33,481 nucleotides of DNA from Opitutaceae bacterium UBA3033 (GCA_002367815.1 DFDG01000124.1:14530-48010), one strand, 5' to 3'; shown: positions 25,433 to 33,481, counted from the first letter of the stretch. The notes: a model not told the origin generated them from the sequence alone. Program-made: numbers and translations.

Positions 25433-25920
25433 ATGAAATCACGCATCCTTTCGGGCATATTACTGGTGATTGGTTTTTCATTAAACGTCGTGGGTCAATC
25501 ACCCCCACCGCAGGAATCGCAGCAATTTGATTTCTGGATCGGTGAGTGGAATGTAATCACGCTTGAGGGCAAAGCGGCCGGGCATGAATAGTATCCAGTC
25601 GATAGCCGGTGGCTTTGGCCTACTGGATAACGGGGTGGGAGTTGACGGGGGTTCAGGCAAAAGCCTCAACTCCTACAATCGCTCATGGCAGCAATTTTGG
25701 GTCGGATTAGGCGGCGTGTTGGAATTGGCCGGTGGTCTTGATGCTGATGGCCGGATGGTGCTTTCGGGTGAAAACGTTACCCCAAAGGGCAGGGTTTTAA
25801 GCCGTATTACTTGGACCCCAAACGAGGATGGCAGGGTCAGGCAGCAGTGGGATCAATCTCGAGACGACGGGGCCGACCTGGCAGACCGTATTCGACGGAT
25901 TATACACGCACAGCGAATAG
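25433..25920 (+). pseudogene. Secreted FDFWIGEW-type (DUF1579-like) protein, broken by two +1 frameshifts
   Basis: ATG 25433 opens a signal peptide (MKSRILSGILLVIGFSLNVV) and the motif QQFDFWIGEWNVITLEGKAAGH, then stops at TAG 25589. The homologous sense continues one base over: NSIQSIAGGFGLL, GVDGGSGKSLNSYN, GGVLELAGGLDADGRMVL, LSRITWTPNEDGRVRQQWD. Near 25869-25875 it shifts again to WQTVFDGLYTHSE and stops at TAG 25918-25920. Each break is explained by one extra G (about 25586 and 25875). A Gly (GGG) stands where the family usually has Trp, in DNGVGVDGG. Intact members are small secreted or lipid-binding-like domains without clear function. Real decay and sequencing error are both possible. 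Confidence 0.82.
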
Positions 25921-25951
25921 TCCTGAATGCGATTCAACCAAGGCAGAAGGT

Positions 25952-26944
25952 TTAGAACAACGCATTGGCGACAACACCGACTGCGGTGATTGGACCGGAA
26001 TCGCCCATGCCATCCAGTGCCCGCTCGGCTTTTTTCAAGGTGCTTTGCGCGCCGGTGTAGAGACTGTCGTCGTTGAGTAATTTGCCGAGCGTGCCTTCGC
26101 CTTTGGCGAGCTTGTCGGATACTGTGCGCAAATTGGCCGCAGTCATCTTTATATTTTCCCCTGCTTCCTGGTCATAGATCAAGGTCCCCAAAGTCCCATG
26201 GCCGGATTTGACTTGGTCAACCAAGGTTTGGGCGTTGTTGATGATGGCACTGGCATTATCGGCGGCCCCTTTGAGTTCAGCCACGGTGGCCAGCAATTGA
26301 TCATGCAGTTCCGGACTGTTGACCAGTTTCCCAAGGGTGCCTTCGCCGGAGTTCACCTTTTCTGTGATTTCCTGCAAATTGGAGAGGGAATTGTTAACTT
26401 TTTCGCTATTTTCGGTGAGCAGTTTATCCATCCGTTTGATCAAGCTCGGCACTCCTGCATCGCCTTTGAATACATCGCCGATGGATCCCAGTGCACCATC
26501 CAGTTTGTTTCCTAGTTCGCCCAATTGTGCCATTATGGCGTTGAGATCAGGCGAGACCAATGTGAGGATTTCAGCACCGTCTGCCAGTGGAGTGGAGGTG
26601 CTGGAACCCAAATCAATGGAGATGTAATTGGTGCCAAGTAAACCAGCGGAGACGATGGTCGCAGTTGCATCGCTGGCGATGTAGAATGTTTTGTCGATAC
26701 GTAGCACGGCTTCGGCACGACGGCCGGCCAATCTAGTGGTCTCAACCGCCCCGATGCGCACACCGGCCATACGGATATCGTCACCGGCCTTGAGTTCCTT
26801 GAGGTTGTCGAAACCGGCCACGAGCATGTAGCCATTATTATTGAGTCTGGAAGTATTACCCAGGGTCTCATAGGTCACCCAGACCAAGGCTAGACCAAGG
26901 AGGAAAAAGAGTCCGACGCGGATGGTGTATTGGGCATTGTTCAT
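25952..26944 (-). CDS. mlaD: MlaD-like MCE-domain protein
   Basis: 330 residues. An N-terminal membrane anchor (about 9-27) is followed by one MCE domain (about 38-115; GDDIRMAGVRIGAVE, SAGLLGTNYISIDLG). MCE proteins form periplasmic hexameric rings that pass phospholipids between the inner-membrane ABC transporter and other envelope parts. The helical C-terminal half carries three similar units: GEGTLGKLVNSPELHDQL, GHGTLGTLIYDQEAGENI and GEGTLGKLLNDDSLYTG. A long helical tail fits a needle-like MCE protein. It is the last gene of the operon, three bases after mlaF. Confidence 0.9.
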   Translation of the reverse strand: MNNAQYTIRVGLFFLLGLALVWVTYETLGNTSRLNNNGYMLVAGFDNLKELKAGDDIRMAGVRIGAVETTRLAGRRAEAVLRIDKTFYIASDATATIVSAGLLGTNYISIDLGSSTSTPLADGAEILTLVSPDLNAIMAQLGELGNKLDGALGSIGDVFKGDAGVPSLIKRMDKLLTENSEKVNNSLSNLQEITEKVNSGEGTLGKLVNSPELHDQLLATVAELKGAADNASAIINNAQTLVDQVKSGHGTLGTLIYDQEAGENIKMTAANLRTVSDKLAKGEGTLGKLLNDDSLYTGAQSTLKKAERALDGMGDSGPITAVGVVANALF

Positions 26945-26947
26945 AGT

Positions 26948-27751
26948 TCAGGCTTCCAATTTTTTAAAGCGAGGCTTGTGCAAGTCTATCTTGGGATTCA
27001 GGAAATCGGTCACCCTGACGTCAGGGTTGGTTTTAAGTTCCGCGGGCGTGGACACGGTAATCAAGTTTCCGTCCATCAACAGCCCCACCCGGTCGGCGAT
27101 GCTGAGGGCCAGATCGCGATCGTGGGATACGACAATGGATGTCACATGATACTCATGGCGTAGACTGGCGATGATTTCGCTGATGGTGGCCGCCATGATG
27201 GGATCAAGTTCCGAAGTGGGCTCATCATAAAGCATTAGTTGCGGCTCCATCACCAGAGCCCGGGCAATGGCCACGCGCTTTCTCATGCCTCCGGATAATT
27301 CGGCGGGGAATTTACTGCCGGTGGCCTCGAGGGAGAGGATCTGCAGCGCGTGCATGACTTTTTCGCGGATATGGGATTCTTGACCGAAGCGGTGCTCCCT
27401 AAGGTAAAGCGCCAAGTTATCATAGATTGACAACGAGTTGAACAAGGCGCCGGCCTGAAATACCATGGCCATGCGCACATCTTCGCGGGTTTCAGGATCG
27501 GCAGCATCCTGGCAGTCGACGACCACGCGGCCGCTGGTGGGGGCCTCCAACCCGACAATGTGTTTCAATAGCACACTTTTGCCGGAACCGCTGGGTCCCA
27601 TGAGCACAAAAATTTCCCCCGGCGAAATTTGCAGATTAATATTCTTAAGCACCACGAGGTCACCGAACTGTTTGTTCAGTTTTTCGAAGGTCACGCCGAC
27701 TGCCGGACTTTCCTCGGCGGTAAAAGGATTGAGAGTGAAGTCTGAATTCAT
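26948..27751 (-). CDS. mlaF: MlaF-like ABC transporter ATP-binding protein
   Basis: 267 residues with a complete ABC ATPase: Walker A GPSGSGKS (52-59), Q-loop MVFQAGALFNSLSIYDNL, signature LSGGMRKR (152 on), Walker B LMLYDEP with E177, and H-loop SIVVSHDRD. The GMRKR form of the signature and the FQAGALF loop are typical of MCE-system ATPases. It drives phospholipid movement by the MlaE permease. It is separated from mlaE and mlaD by only one and three bases. Confidence 0.95.
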   Translation of the reverse strand: MNSDFTLNPFTAEESPAVGVTFEKLNKQFGDLVVLKNINLQISPGEIFVLMGPSGSGKSVLLKHIVGLEAPTSGRVVVDCQDAADPETREDVRMAMVFQAGALFNSLSIYDNLALYLREHRFGQESHIREKVMHALQILSLEATGSKFPAELSGGMRKRVAIARALVMEPQLMLYDEPTSELDPIMAATISEIIASLRHEYHVTSIVVSHDRDLALSIADRVGLLMDGNLITVSTPAELKTNPDVRVTDFLNPKIDLHKPRFKKLEA

Positions 27752-27752
27752 G

Positions 27753-28505
27753 TCAGATCAGTGCCTTGGTGACGAAGTAATCGAGCACCAGAATGAGGAT
27801 GAGTGAAACCACGACGGCCCGGGTCACGGATGCGCCGATTTCCCGGGGTCCGCCCTTGGTGCGCAGACCGATGTTGCAAGAAACGAGCACGACCACGAAT
27901 CCGAAGATCTCCGCCTTCACGATCCCGCTCCACACATCATAAAAATCGGTGTAGCGCCGGAGGGTCTCGAAGTATTTGTCCGGCGAGAGCGCGATAAAAT
28001 CCACGTTCTGGGCCACGAGCGCCCCGCCGAACCAGCCCACCAGATTGGCAATGATCGCCAGCACGGGCATCATGACCAGGATCGCCGCCAGGCGTGGCAG
28101 CACCAGCATCCGTTCGGGAGGGATGTTCATCGTGAGCAGGGCATCCACTTCCTGATAGACTTTCATCGAGGCGAGTTCCGCCGCGATGGCGGACCCGACC
28201 CGTCCCGCGACCAGCACTGCCACCATGACGGGTCCCAATTCGCGGGCCATGGAAAGTCCAACCAGAGAGCCGATGAATTCTGTGGCGCCAAAGTCAGCCA
28301 TGCTGTAGCCGCTTTGCAGGGCGAGCACGCCGCCGATAAAGAAGCTCAAGATGGCCACAATGGGCAGGGTCGTGTAACCGATCAGGTAGCATTGTTCCAC
28401 GAATCGTTTATGCTGACGCGGTAAAGTTCCGATGTAGCCAAGCGTGCGCACCAACAACAGCAGGGTGCTGCCGAATCCTTCAAGTATTGAGTTGATTTGC
28501 TTCAT
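27753..28505 (-). CDS. mlaE: MlaE-like ABC transporter permease
   Basis: 250 residues with five or six membrane segments. GSLVGLSMARELGPVMVAVLVAGRVGSAIAAELASMKV is the defining MlaE segment that couples to the ATPase; MNIPPERMLVLPRLAAI follows. The permease lies in the inner membrane and extracts or delivers phospholipids through the MCE ring. Its stop is one base before mlaF, and the repeat-protein stop is one base before its own start, so translational coupling is likely across all these genes. Confidence 0.95.
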   Translation of the reverse strand: MKQINSILEGFGSTLLLLVRTLGYIGTLPRQHKRFVEQCYLIGYTTLPIVAILSFFIGGVLALQSGYSMADFGATEFIGSLVGLSMARELGPVMVAVLVAGRVGSAIAAELASMKVYQEVDALLTMNIPPERMLVLPRLAAILVMMPVLAIIANLVGWFGGALVAQNVDFIALSPDKYFETLRRYTDFYDVWSGIVKAEIFGFVVVLVSCNIGLRTKGGPREIGASVTRAVVVSLILILVLDYFVTKALI

Positions 28506-28506
28506 G

Positions 28507-29997
28507 TCACTTTGCAGACGACGGCACCAATTTGCTCTTCTTGGATGAAAAATCGAACAGGAACATTTGCCACTTATTGTTATCTGCTGTCCGTCTCATG
28601 CCGATAAGTCCGTGGCCAATGTCAAATCGGGCACTGGTTGAATCCCTGCGGGTGCTAAACAGGGGACCCAAATGAAATTCCCGTGTATCAGGCGTCCGGT
28701 GCCAGCTGATGGCATTCCACAACAGAGTGTGCCGCACATCTTCGGGGTTAAGTTGATCGTAACGGTAAATTGCAAAAAGCGGCGTATAAAGATGGCGGAT
28801 TTTTTCGTTGTTGGGGAAAAACTCGGCCAAGGGACTGAGGAATTGGACCTGCCGGCGCCCCGCCCCGTTGTCCCAGGCACTGAACAGCGGCCAAACATGG
28901 GTTTTATAGGCTGCAGGCAACTGTGAGTTGCTGGCACTTTGCTGTTTCAAGGACCAGTAAAGAAACCAAAAAAACTGATGCTTGGTCTGAACCAGTTCAT
29001 CGGCGGACCACTGTTCCTCCCTGAGCAAGGGCCACACATACCATTTTTTGTCCACGCCCTTGCGAATTGAATGCGAATAGATCGGGGCCCAACGATTGAC
29101 GTAATGTTCTTCCCCCCGACCCTGCACCAAAAGAGGCCAAAAATACCGGTTTTCACTGTAAGGCACGGGCGCGGTTTGCCGGGTGTATCCGAAGAAAGGC
29201 CAGAGGAAATTCTCACTGATCGAACCCTCTCTCTGTTCGTGGGTGTAAAAGGGCAGGAAACCTTCCTGCACACTGGGGACGGGTTGCCCAAGTTGGGATT
29301 CGTTTTTGTAGAACAGCGGCCAGAGATAAAACTGGTTACGATAGTCGCCTGATTTTTCGGCGTGACCGAATAAAGGCCAAATGGCAAATCCCGTGTGACC
29401 ATTGCCTTTACGGTGTTTGATGAATGGCCAGGGAGTTGAAGTATTGACGACCCCAGATTTCTCCGTCTGTAAAAACAGCGGAAAGAGCATCCAATTAATT
29501 CGATCGAAGCCGAAACGGGATTTGATGGTGCCGATAATGGGGAAAAGTGCCTGATAACTGGTGTCAGGGATGCCGGAGTCGCGGGAAAAGTATATCGGCC
29601 AGACATCAAATGCCGTAGCTTGGGCATTTGTTGACTGTGGGTCGGTGGATCGAGAGCTGTTGATTAGGTTAAAAACCGTCCAATCGACTGATTCCTGATC
29701 GCGCCGGGACAAATAGAGCGGATAGAGGATAGTTGTCTCTTCGTCGGTCGAATGGTCATCGCTTCGGTGTAGGTAGAGGGGCCTCATCCCCCGATAGTTG
29801 ATTTGAATTGGAGTCTGGGTGCTAAAAAACAGGGGGCCGAGTGCTTGCCAGTCCCGGGTTTCGTTTGTTGCCTCATCAAACTGGGTGACACTGAGAGGCC
29901 AAAGATTTGATTCAGCCGCTAATAACCAATCACTCACTGATAAGGTGAACACACACACTGCGATGGAGATGCGTTGGAGCTTGGTCATTTTGAACAT
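28507..29997 (-). CDS. Exported W-P-L-F repeat protein, first gene of the mla operon
   Basis: 496 residues; I do not recognise a named family. A signal peptide spans about 1-28 (hydrophobic ISIAVCVFTLSV, then LLAAES). The rest is built of about 23 short units at roughly 20-residue spacing, each with a W-P-L/I/F-Y/F/L-like core: LWPLS (32), MRPLYLHRSD (71), LYPLYLSRRD (91), VWPIYFSRD (132), IWPLFGHAEKSGD (206), LWPLFYKNES (225), VWPLLREEQ (321), VWPLFSAWD (368), LGPLFSTRRD (442). Aromatic-rich strands joined by polar turns suggest an all-beta fold, either an outer-membrane barrel or a large propeller. Export and a one-base gap to mlaE suggest it serves the lipid transporter, perhaps as its outer-membrane or periplasmic partner. 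That role is inference. An alternative start is M4. Confidence 0.8.
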   Translation of the reverse strand: MFKMTKLQRISIAVCVFTLSVSDWLLAAESNLWPLSVTQFDEATNETRDWQALGPLFFSTQTPIQINYRGMRPLYLHRSDDHSTDEETTILYPLYLSRRDQESVDWTVFNLINSSRSTDPQSTNAQATAFDVWPIYFSRDSGIPDTSYQALFPIIGTIKSRFGFDRINWMLFPLFLQTEKSGVVNTSTPWPFIKHRKGNGHTGFAIWPLFGHAEKSGDYRNQFYLWPLFYKNESQLGQPVPSVQEGFLPFYTHEQREGSISENFLWPFFGYTRQTAPVPYSENRYFWPLLVQGRGEEHYVNRWAPIYSHSIRKGVDKKWYVWPLLREEQWSADELVQTKHQFFWFLYWSLKQQSASNSQLPAAYKTHVWPLFSAWDNGAGRRQVQFLSPLAEFFPNNEKIRHLYTPLFAIYRYDQLNPEDVRHTLLWNAISWHRTPDTREFHLGPLFSTRRDSTSARFDIGHGLIGMRRTADNNKWQMFLFDFSSKKSKLVPSSAK

Positions 29998-30159
29998 TGG
30001 GACAGTGCGTCACTGTATTCTTGATACTATTGATGAAGGGTCTGTGTCGATATCTCTACGGTGAGTTACGCTGGGATGGCATCTTCGGCGATTTGGCCAA
30101 GTTGGTGTTGAACCACAGAATCTCACTAAGTTCCGGATAGGGTTGATTACCGGACCTGG

Positions 30160-31137
30160 TTATGGAGCGAAGATGGTTTCTCCCGGGTTGAGCGTCCGAA
30201 AGCTGTGTTTCGCAACTGAATTTGATTGGATGGCTGCTTGTAGTGCGGTGACTGGAGTGTCACGCGCTTCGTCAGTAAGTTGAAAAGTCCCCCAGTGCAT
30301 TCCGACACTTTGCCGCGCACCCAGTTCGATGTGAATTTGCACCGCTTCAGCCGGATTACAGTGTTGTGCAGACATGAACCAACGCGGTTCATAGGCCCCG
30401 ATAGGAATCAAGGCGAGGTCAGGAGCGCCCAGACGCCGGCGTATAGTCGTGAAGTGCTCTGGGTCGTAAGCAGTATCACCGGTAAATAATACATTTCGCT
30501 GTTCGGCTTGTAAGTGAAAACCACCCCATAGTCTGCCATTGCGCGGACCACTGAGCCGATTGCTCCAATGACGTGCAGGGGTCAGTGTGACTGTGGGTCC
30601 GCTTCCCGTGCGTTGTTGCTGCCACCAATCCAGTTCGATGATATTTGCATGATCAAATCCTGCTCGCCGCAGTAACGCCCCGTTACCCAACGGTGTGATT
30701 ACTTTTGGGGCATGGTCTCTCGCGAGACGCCGTAGGGTTGGCAGGTCGCAATGATCATAATGATCATGGCTCAATAATATAATGGCGATTTTTGGCAGTT
30801 GCCGATAATTGATTCCGGGTGGATGCACCCGTCTTGGGCCAAGTCGACCCAGTGGACCTGCACAATTGCTGTAAACCGGATCGGTCAGCACATTGCACTT
30901 GGGGAATCGCAGCAGAAACGTCGCATGATTGATCCATGTGCAGGAAACCTTATCCTCAACAGTGAACGGGGGTAGGGAATGTGGTTCGATCGTTACACTT
31001 CGGGGCCAAGGTTGTGCGGTGCTGGTTCGGCGCCATTTCAAAACATCCAGCCAAGTGCGGTTGACGTGGCCGCGCGGGTTAAAAAACCGGAGTCCATCGC
31101 AGTGGTCTGATATGGGGAAGGATGAATCGGAAGGCAT
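30160..31137 (-). CDS. Metallo-beta-lactamase-fold hydrolase, NAPE-PLD/UlaG-like
   Basis: 325 residues from ATG 31137; an upstream in-frame ATG at 31182 would add 15 residues and crowd the divergent rsmD start. LLSHDHYDH is the HxHxDH zinc motif (124-129). LFTGDTAYDPEHF, ALIPIGAYEPRWFM and VGMHWGTFQL supply the remaining metal ligands. The order and the WFM...H.NPAEAVQ segment match N-acylphosphatidylethanolamine phospholipase D-like proteins, though the bacterial substrates are mostly unknown. No signal peptide is apparent. The 162-base gap to the repeat-protein start should hold the mla operon promoter; I saw no convincing hexamers. Confidence 0.88.
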   Translation of the reverse strand: MPSDSSFPISDHCDGLRFFNPRGHVNRTWLDVLKWRRTSTAQPWPRSVTIEPHSLPPFTVEDKVSCTWINHATFLLRFPKCNVLTDPVYSNCAGPLGRLGPRRVHPPGINYRQLPKIAIILLSHDHYDHCDLPTLRRLARDHAPKVITPLGNGALLRRAGFDHANIIELDWWQQQRTGSGPTVTLTPARHWSNRLSGPRNGRLWGGFHLQAEQRNVLFTGDTAYDPEHFTTIRRRLGAPDLALIPIGAYEPRWFMSAQHCNPAEAVQIHIELGARQSVGMHWGTFQLTDEARDTPVTALQAAIQSNSVAKHSFRTLNPGETIFAP

Positions 31138-31206
31138 GATGGAATGGTCTGCGCAATTTGCACATGGTTTCGCGTTTGCCAACGGCGCGATGGCGTTTTG
31201 TCTTCC

Positions 31207-31779
31207 ATGATGAGGATAACTGGTGGAAAAGCTCGTGGCATTCCTTTGCTTGCACCCAAAGGAAATTCGGTGCGTCCGGCCACTGACAGTATGCGGCAGG
31301 CGGTTTTTTCCAGTATTTCGGCAAGGGTGCCCGGGTCGCGATTTTTCGATCTATTTGCCGGTAGTGGAGCCTACGGGCTGGAAGCTCTCAGCCGTGGTGC
31401 GGTTGGTGGGGTTTGGGTCGAAAAAAATAACAAGGCGATTGAATGCTTGCGCCAAAATTTGGCGGCCGTGACTAAAAGCTTGGGCGGAGGGATGGAAAAT
31501 ACCGCTGTTGTTACCGCTGATGCCGTTTTGGCCCCGTGGCCATTGGGTGGATTACCTGATCTGGTGTTTATTGATCCCCCATACGATATGATTGAGGATG
31601 TCGCTCCGCGAATTTTCACGCGACTGACTGAGCTCCTTGATTCACGCCCTGATCCGTTGGTGATATTTGAGATGCCGGGTGAAATCTCGCTTAATCCTCA
31701 TGGTTGGAATTGTGCCAAACGACTGGGCAAAGGATCCCACCAACCTTCGGTTTGTCTTTTTAGCCGAACGGCTACATAG
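31207..31779 (+). CDS. rsmD: 16S rRNA (guanine966-N2)-methyltransferase
   Basis: 190 residues from ATG 31207; the adjacent ATG at 31210 (MRITGGKARG) is equally good. The longer frame from 31144 lacks homology-like sequence. RsmD methylates G966 of 16S rRNA using S-adenosylmethionine. FFDLFAGSGAYGLEALSRGA is the cofactor-binding motif, LVFIDPPYD holds the catalytic NPPY/DPPY motif, and RPATDSMRQAVFSSI is the family N-terminal signature. Its end overlaps the convergent rsmE by 8 bases, and both modify 16S rRNA. Confidence 0.93.
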   Translation: MMRITGGKARGIPLLAPKGNSVRPATDSMRQAVFSSISARVPGSRFFDLFAGSGAYGLEALSRGAVGGVWVEKNNKAIECLRQNLAAVTKSLGGGMENTAVVTADAVLAPWPLGGLPDLVFIDPPYDMIEDVAPRIFTRLTELLDSRPDPLVIFEMPGEISLNPHGWNCAKRLGKGSHQPSVCLFSRTAT

Positions 31780-32491
31780 CTCCCCGTTGGGCCTTTAGCA
31801 GGGCAAGAGCGGCGACTATCGCAGTCTCCAGTCTCAGCACGCGCGATCCGAGGTGGGCAAAAACAAAACCGTTTTCTCGTAGCCAATCCCGCTCTTCGGC
31901 GGACCAACCGCGTTCCGGCCCGAAAGCCATGACCACGGAAGTATCACGTAATCCGTGACACTTTGAAAGCGCGATTGGCGCCTCATAGTTATCCAATGCA
32001 ATACGAGTCCCGCTTTGCGGCAATTGGCTCAATGTCTCCTTCAGGGAGCTCTTGCTGCTAACCATCGGCACTCGGGTGCAGAATGCTTGGGCGGCACCTG
32101 TGGCAACATGCTTTTGCCATTCATCAGTTCGCCACAATGTGCTGTCCGCATATGAGGGTTCACTCCTATTAGTGCGAACGAAATGCAGTTCCGCGACCCC
32201 CATGGTGGTTGCTTCCTGCAGAATTTTACGGGCGGTTTGTGGCCGCGGTAACCCAATCACCAATTTGATTGGGTCGGCAGCGATCGGTTCGTCCGTCCAA
32301 TCATACTTTAGCTCCAAACAATCTGCTTTTATGCCCACCAAGATGCCTTTGCCCCTGGGACCGTTTAACAGACCGGCGTCAAATGTGTCTCCAATTTGTC
32401 GGCGTAGGACTGAAAGAATGTGCACCGCCCGAGTATCACCAATCGGCAGGGGAAGGTTGATTTCAGCTCGATCAAACAGAATGAGATTCAA
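31772..32491 (-). CDS. rsmE: 16S rRNA (uracil1498-N3)-methyltransferase
   Basis: 239 residues, the normal length. RsmE methylates N3 of U1498 in the 30S subunit. The C-terminal SPOUT trefoil-knot motifs are clear: VMAFGPERGWSAEERDWL and LGSRVLRLETAIVAALALL. QEATTMGVAELHFVRTNRS is the typical central segment, and the N-terminal HILSVLRRQIGD is the RNA-binding part. A tRNA-Gly gene lies 61 bases upstream on the same strand with no terminator between, so co-transcription is possible. Confidence 0.95.
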   Translation of the reverse strand: MNLILFDRAEINLPLPIGDTRAVHILSVLRRQIGDTFDAGLLNGPRGKGILVGIKADCLELKYDWTDEPIAADPIKLVIGLPRPQTARKILQEATTMGVAELHFVRTNRSEPSYADSTLWRTDEWQKHVATGAAQAFCTRVPMVSSKSSLKETLSQLPQSGTRIALDNYEAPIALSKCHGLRDTSVVMAFGPERGWSAEERDWLRENGFVFAHLGSRVLRLETAIVAALALLKAQRGAM

Positions 32492-32552
32492 GGAAGGCCA
32501 GTTTGTGGGTTACAGCGATGCTGCGTGCTGTGGCCGTGGCATTCGGATTAAT

Positions 32553-32626
32553 TGGAGCGGGTGGACGGAATCGAACCGACGAGACCACTTTGGAAGAGTG
32601 GAGTTTTACCACTAAACTACACCCGC
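32553..32626 (-). tRNA. tRNA-Gly (anticodon TCC), CCA encoded
   Basis: The minus strand folds as a full cloverleaf: acceptor GCGGGTG / CACCCGC, D-arm GTTT-AGTGGTA-AAAC, anticodon arm CCACT-CTTCCAA-AGTGG with anticodon TCC, and T-arm GTCGG-TTCGATT-CCGTC. Discriminator T (32556) is followed directly by CCA (32555-32553), so the tail is encoded. One T-stem pair is T-T mismatched. The body is 71 nt, normal for tRNA-Gly. Confidence 0.96.
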
Positions 32627-32778
32627 ATCGTCTGGGCAGCTTCGCGCCGCTCTGGTTGTGGTCAAGCCTCTGTTGTGGGTGATTTTGGGGAAAATCGAGG
32701 CAGACACTCGCAATTTTTTTACAAAATACGGCATCAAATGAGGTTGCCGCCGATGCGCCGGTCTCTTTGCTTCTCTCT

Positions 32779-33481
32779 ATGGCTATTATTTCATCCGCGG
32801 CGTCTGCTTCAGCATCGGCAGCCAAAGGTGCAAAGCAGAAGGGACGTGGCGGCGTGCAAGCGGCCCAAGCGATGGCCAAGATGAAGGCCCTCGAAAAGAG
32901 GGCATTGAAATACAAGTTGCCCATGGGCGAGTTGGCCATCTTCACCCAACAGTTGGCCTCATTATTGGTGGCCGGTTTACCACTGGTTCAATGTTTGGAA
33001 GCCCTACAGGATCAAACGGAAGATCAAGTTTTCCAGATTGTGATTCGCGAAGTGCGTCTGGATATCTCGACGGGAAATTCGTTTTCCACGGCGGTGAAGA
33101 AATTCCCCAAATCCTTCAATACCCTGTTTTGCTCCATGGTTGAGGCCGGTGAAGCGAGTGGTGGCTTGGCAGAAATTCTCGGCAAAGTGGCCGGTTACTT
33201 TGAGGCGTCGGTAAAACTAAACAAGAAGGTCAAATCAGCGATGACTTACCCCATAGCGGTTATCGGTTTGGCGGTCGGTTTGGTCAACGTGCTCCTGATT
33301 TTTGTTATTCCGGTCTTTGCCAATATGTTCGCCGACTTTGGCGCCAAATTGCCCGCACCTACCCAGTTCCTGATTGATTTGAGCGATTTTATGAAGGGGA
33401 ACTGGTATATCATCATCGCCGTATGCTATGCCGCTTATTGGTTGGGCAATAAATACATTTCGACCCCCAGGGGCCGAAGTC
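32779..33481 (+). CDS. PilC/GspF-type inner-membrane platform protein, 3'-partial
   Basis: The frame opens at ATG 32779 and runs off the right edge after 234 codons. A low-complexity Ala/Ser/Lys-rich start leads to LPMGELAIFTQQLASLLVAG, the opening of the first T2SSF domain. FCSMVEAGEASGGLAEILGKVAGYFE and KKVKSAMTYPIAV are highly typical. The first membrane segment follows (VNVLLIFVIPVFANMFADF), then a second one at the edge (WYIIIAVCYAAYWLG). Such proteins form the inner-membrane base of type IV pili or type II secretion, contacting the assembly ATPase. Which of the two systems cannot be decided without the neighbours. The 150-base gap to the tRNA shows no recognisable promoter. Confidence 0.93.
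   Translation, partial: MAIISSAASASASAAKGAKQKGRGGVQAAQAMAKMKALEKRALKYKLPMGELAIFTQQLASLLVAGLPLVQCLEALQDQTEDQVFQIVIREVRLDISTGNSFSTAVKKFPKSFNTLFCSMVEAGEASGGLAEILGKVAGYFEASVKLNKKVKSAMTYPIAVIGLAVGLVNVLLIFVIPVFANMFADFGAKLPAPTQFLIDLSDFMKGNWYIIIAVCYAAYWLGNKYISTPRGRS

Noticed and set aside
25563..25955. 130-codon frame as an independent gene
   Set aside because: Its sequence is the middle of a broken FDFWIGEW-type gene whose N-terminus and C-terminus lie in adjacent frames.
32052..32615. 187-codon plus-strand frame across rsmE and the tRNA
   Set aside because: It would cover an antisense rsmE and a tRNA gene, and contains no domain signal.
1..33481. CRISPR array, prophage or classical defence cluster
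   Set aside because: No regularly spaced direct repeats, integrase, phage structural genes or nuclease-helicase sets were seen; the only mobile gene is the IS1595-type transposase.

Overview
The window reads as a stretch of a Verrucomicrobiota chromosome, most likely class Opitutia (Opitutales). This placement is inferred from gene content and protein style: an Oar-like TonB receptor with a long leader, a divergent ArgJ, an mla operon without mlaC, and a paired ornithine decarboxylase and homospermidine synthase. No rRNA or other decisive marker is present. Most of the region is housekeeping, with one insertion sequence and two decayed genes.

Layout. 1-2490: a 5'-truncated membrane protein (bactofilin-like repeats, transmembrane segments, RDD domain), then an intact IS1595-family element. 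The element sits inside a small membrane-protein gene and is flanked by an 8-bp target duplication. 2538-4223: purE and purK, two consecutive purine steps. 4421-7384: a 987-residue Oar-like TonB-dependent receptor with a promoter-like sequence and a strong terminator. Behind it, 7530-7624 is a non-coding stretch with three consecutive stem-loops. 7677-12875: a cytoplasmic GH20-type glycosidase (-), a MOSC protein (+), then transaldolase, a CCA-adding/HD nucleotidyltransferase and a DUF423 membrane protein (-). 13030-14743: a small TorF-like outer-membrane protein, then rplM-rpsI, each followed by a terminator.

14798-24559 is an arginine-biosynthesis region: argC, argJ (opposite strand), argB, argD, argF and argG. 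ArgB, ArgC, ArgD and ArgJ carry glutamate to ornithine, and ArgF and ArgG carry ornithine to argininosuccinate; argH is not in the window. Between argC and argJ lie a homospermidine synthase and a eukaryote-type ornithine decarboxylase. These would divert ornithine to putrescine and sym-homospermidine, so the region joins the arginine and polyamine branches at ornithine.

24608-33481: a sugar-phosphate isomerase/epimerase-like TIM barrel, a pseudogene with a FDFWIGEW motif (two +1 shifts), and a four-gene minus-strand operon. That operon encodes a secreted protein of about 23 W-P-L-F-like repeats followed by MlaE, MlaF and MlaD. The repeat protein is the most interesting unknown here, since its position and predicted export fit an envelope partner of the lipid transporter. 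Next come a metallo-beta-lactamase-fold hydrolase, rsmD, rsmE, a tRNA-Gly(TCC) with encoded CCA, and the first 234 codons of a PilC/GspF-type platform protein cut by the right edge.
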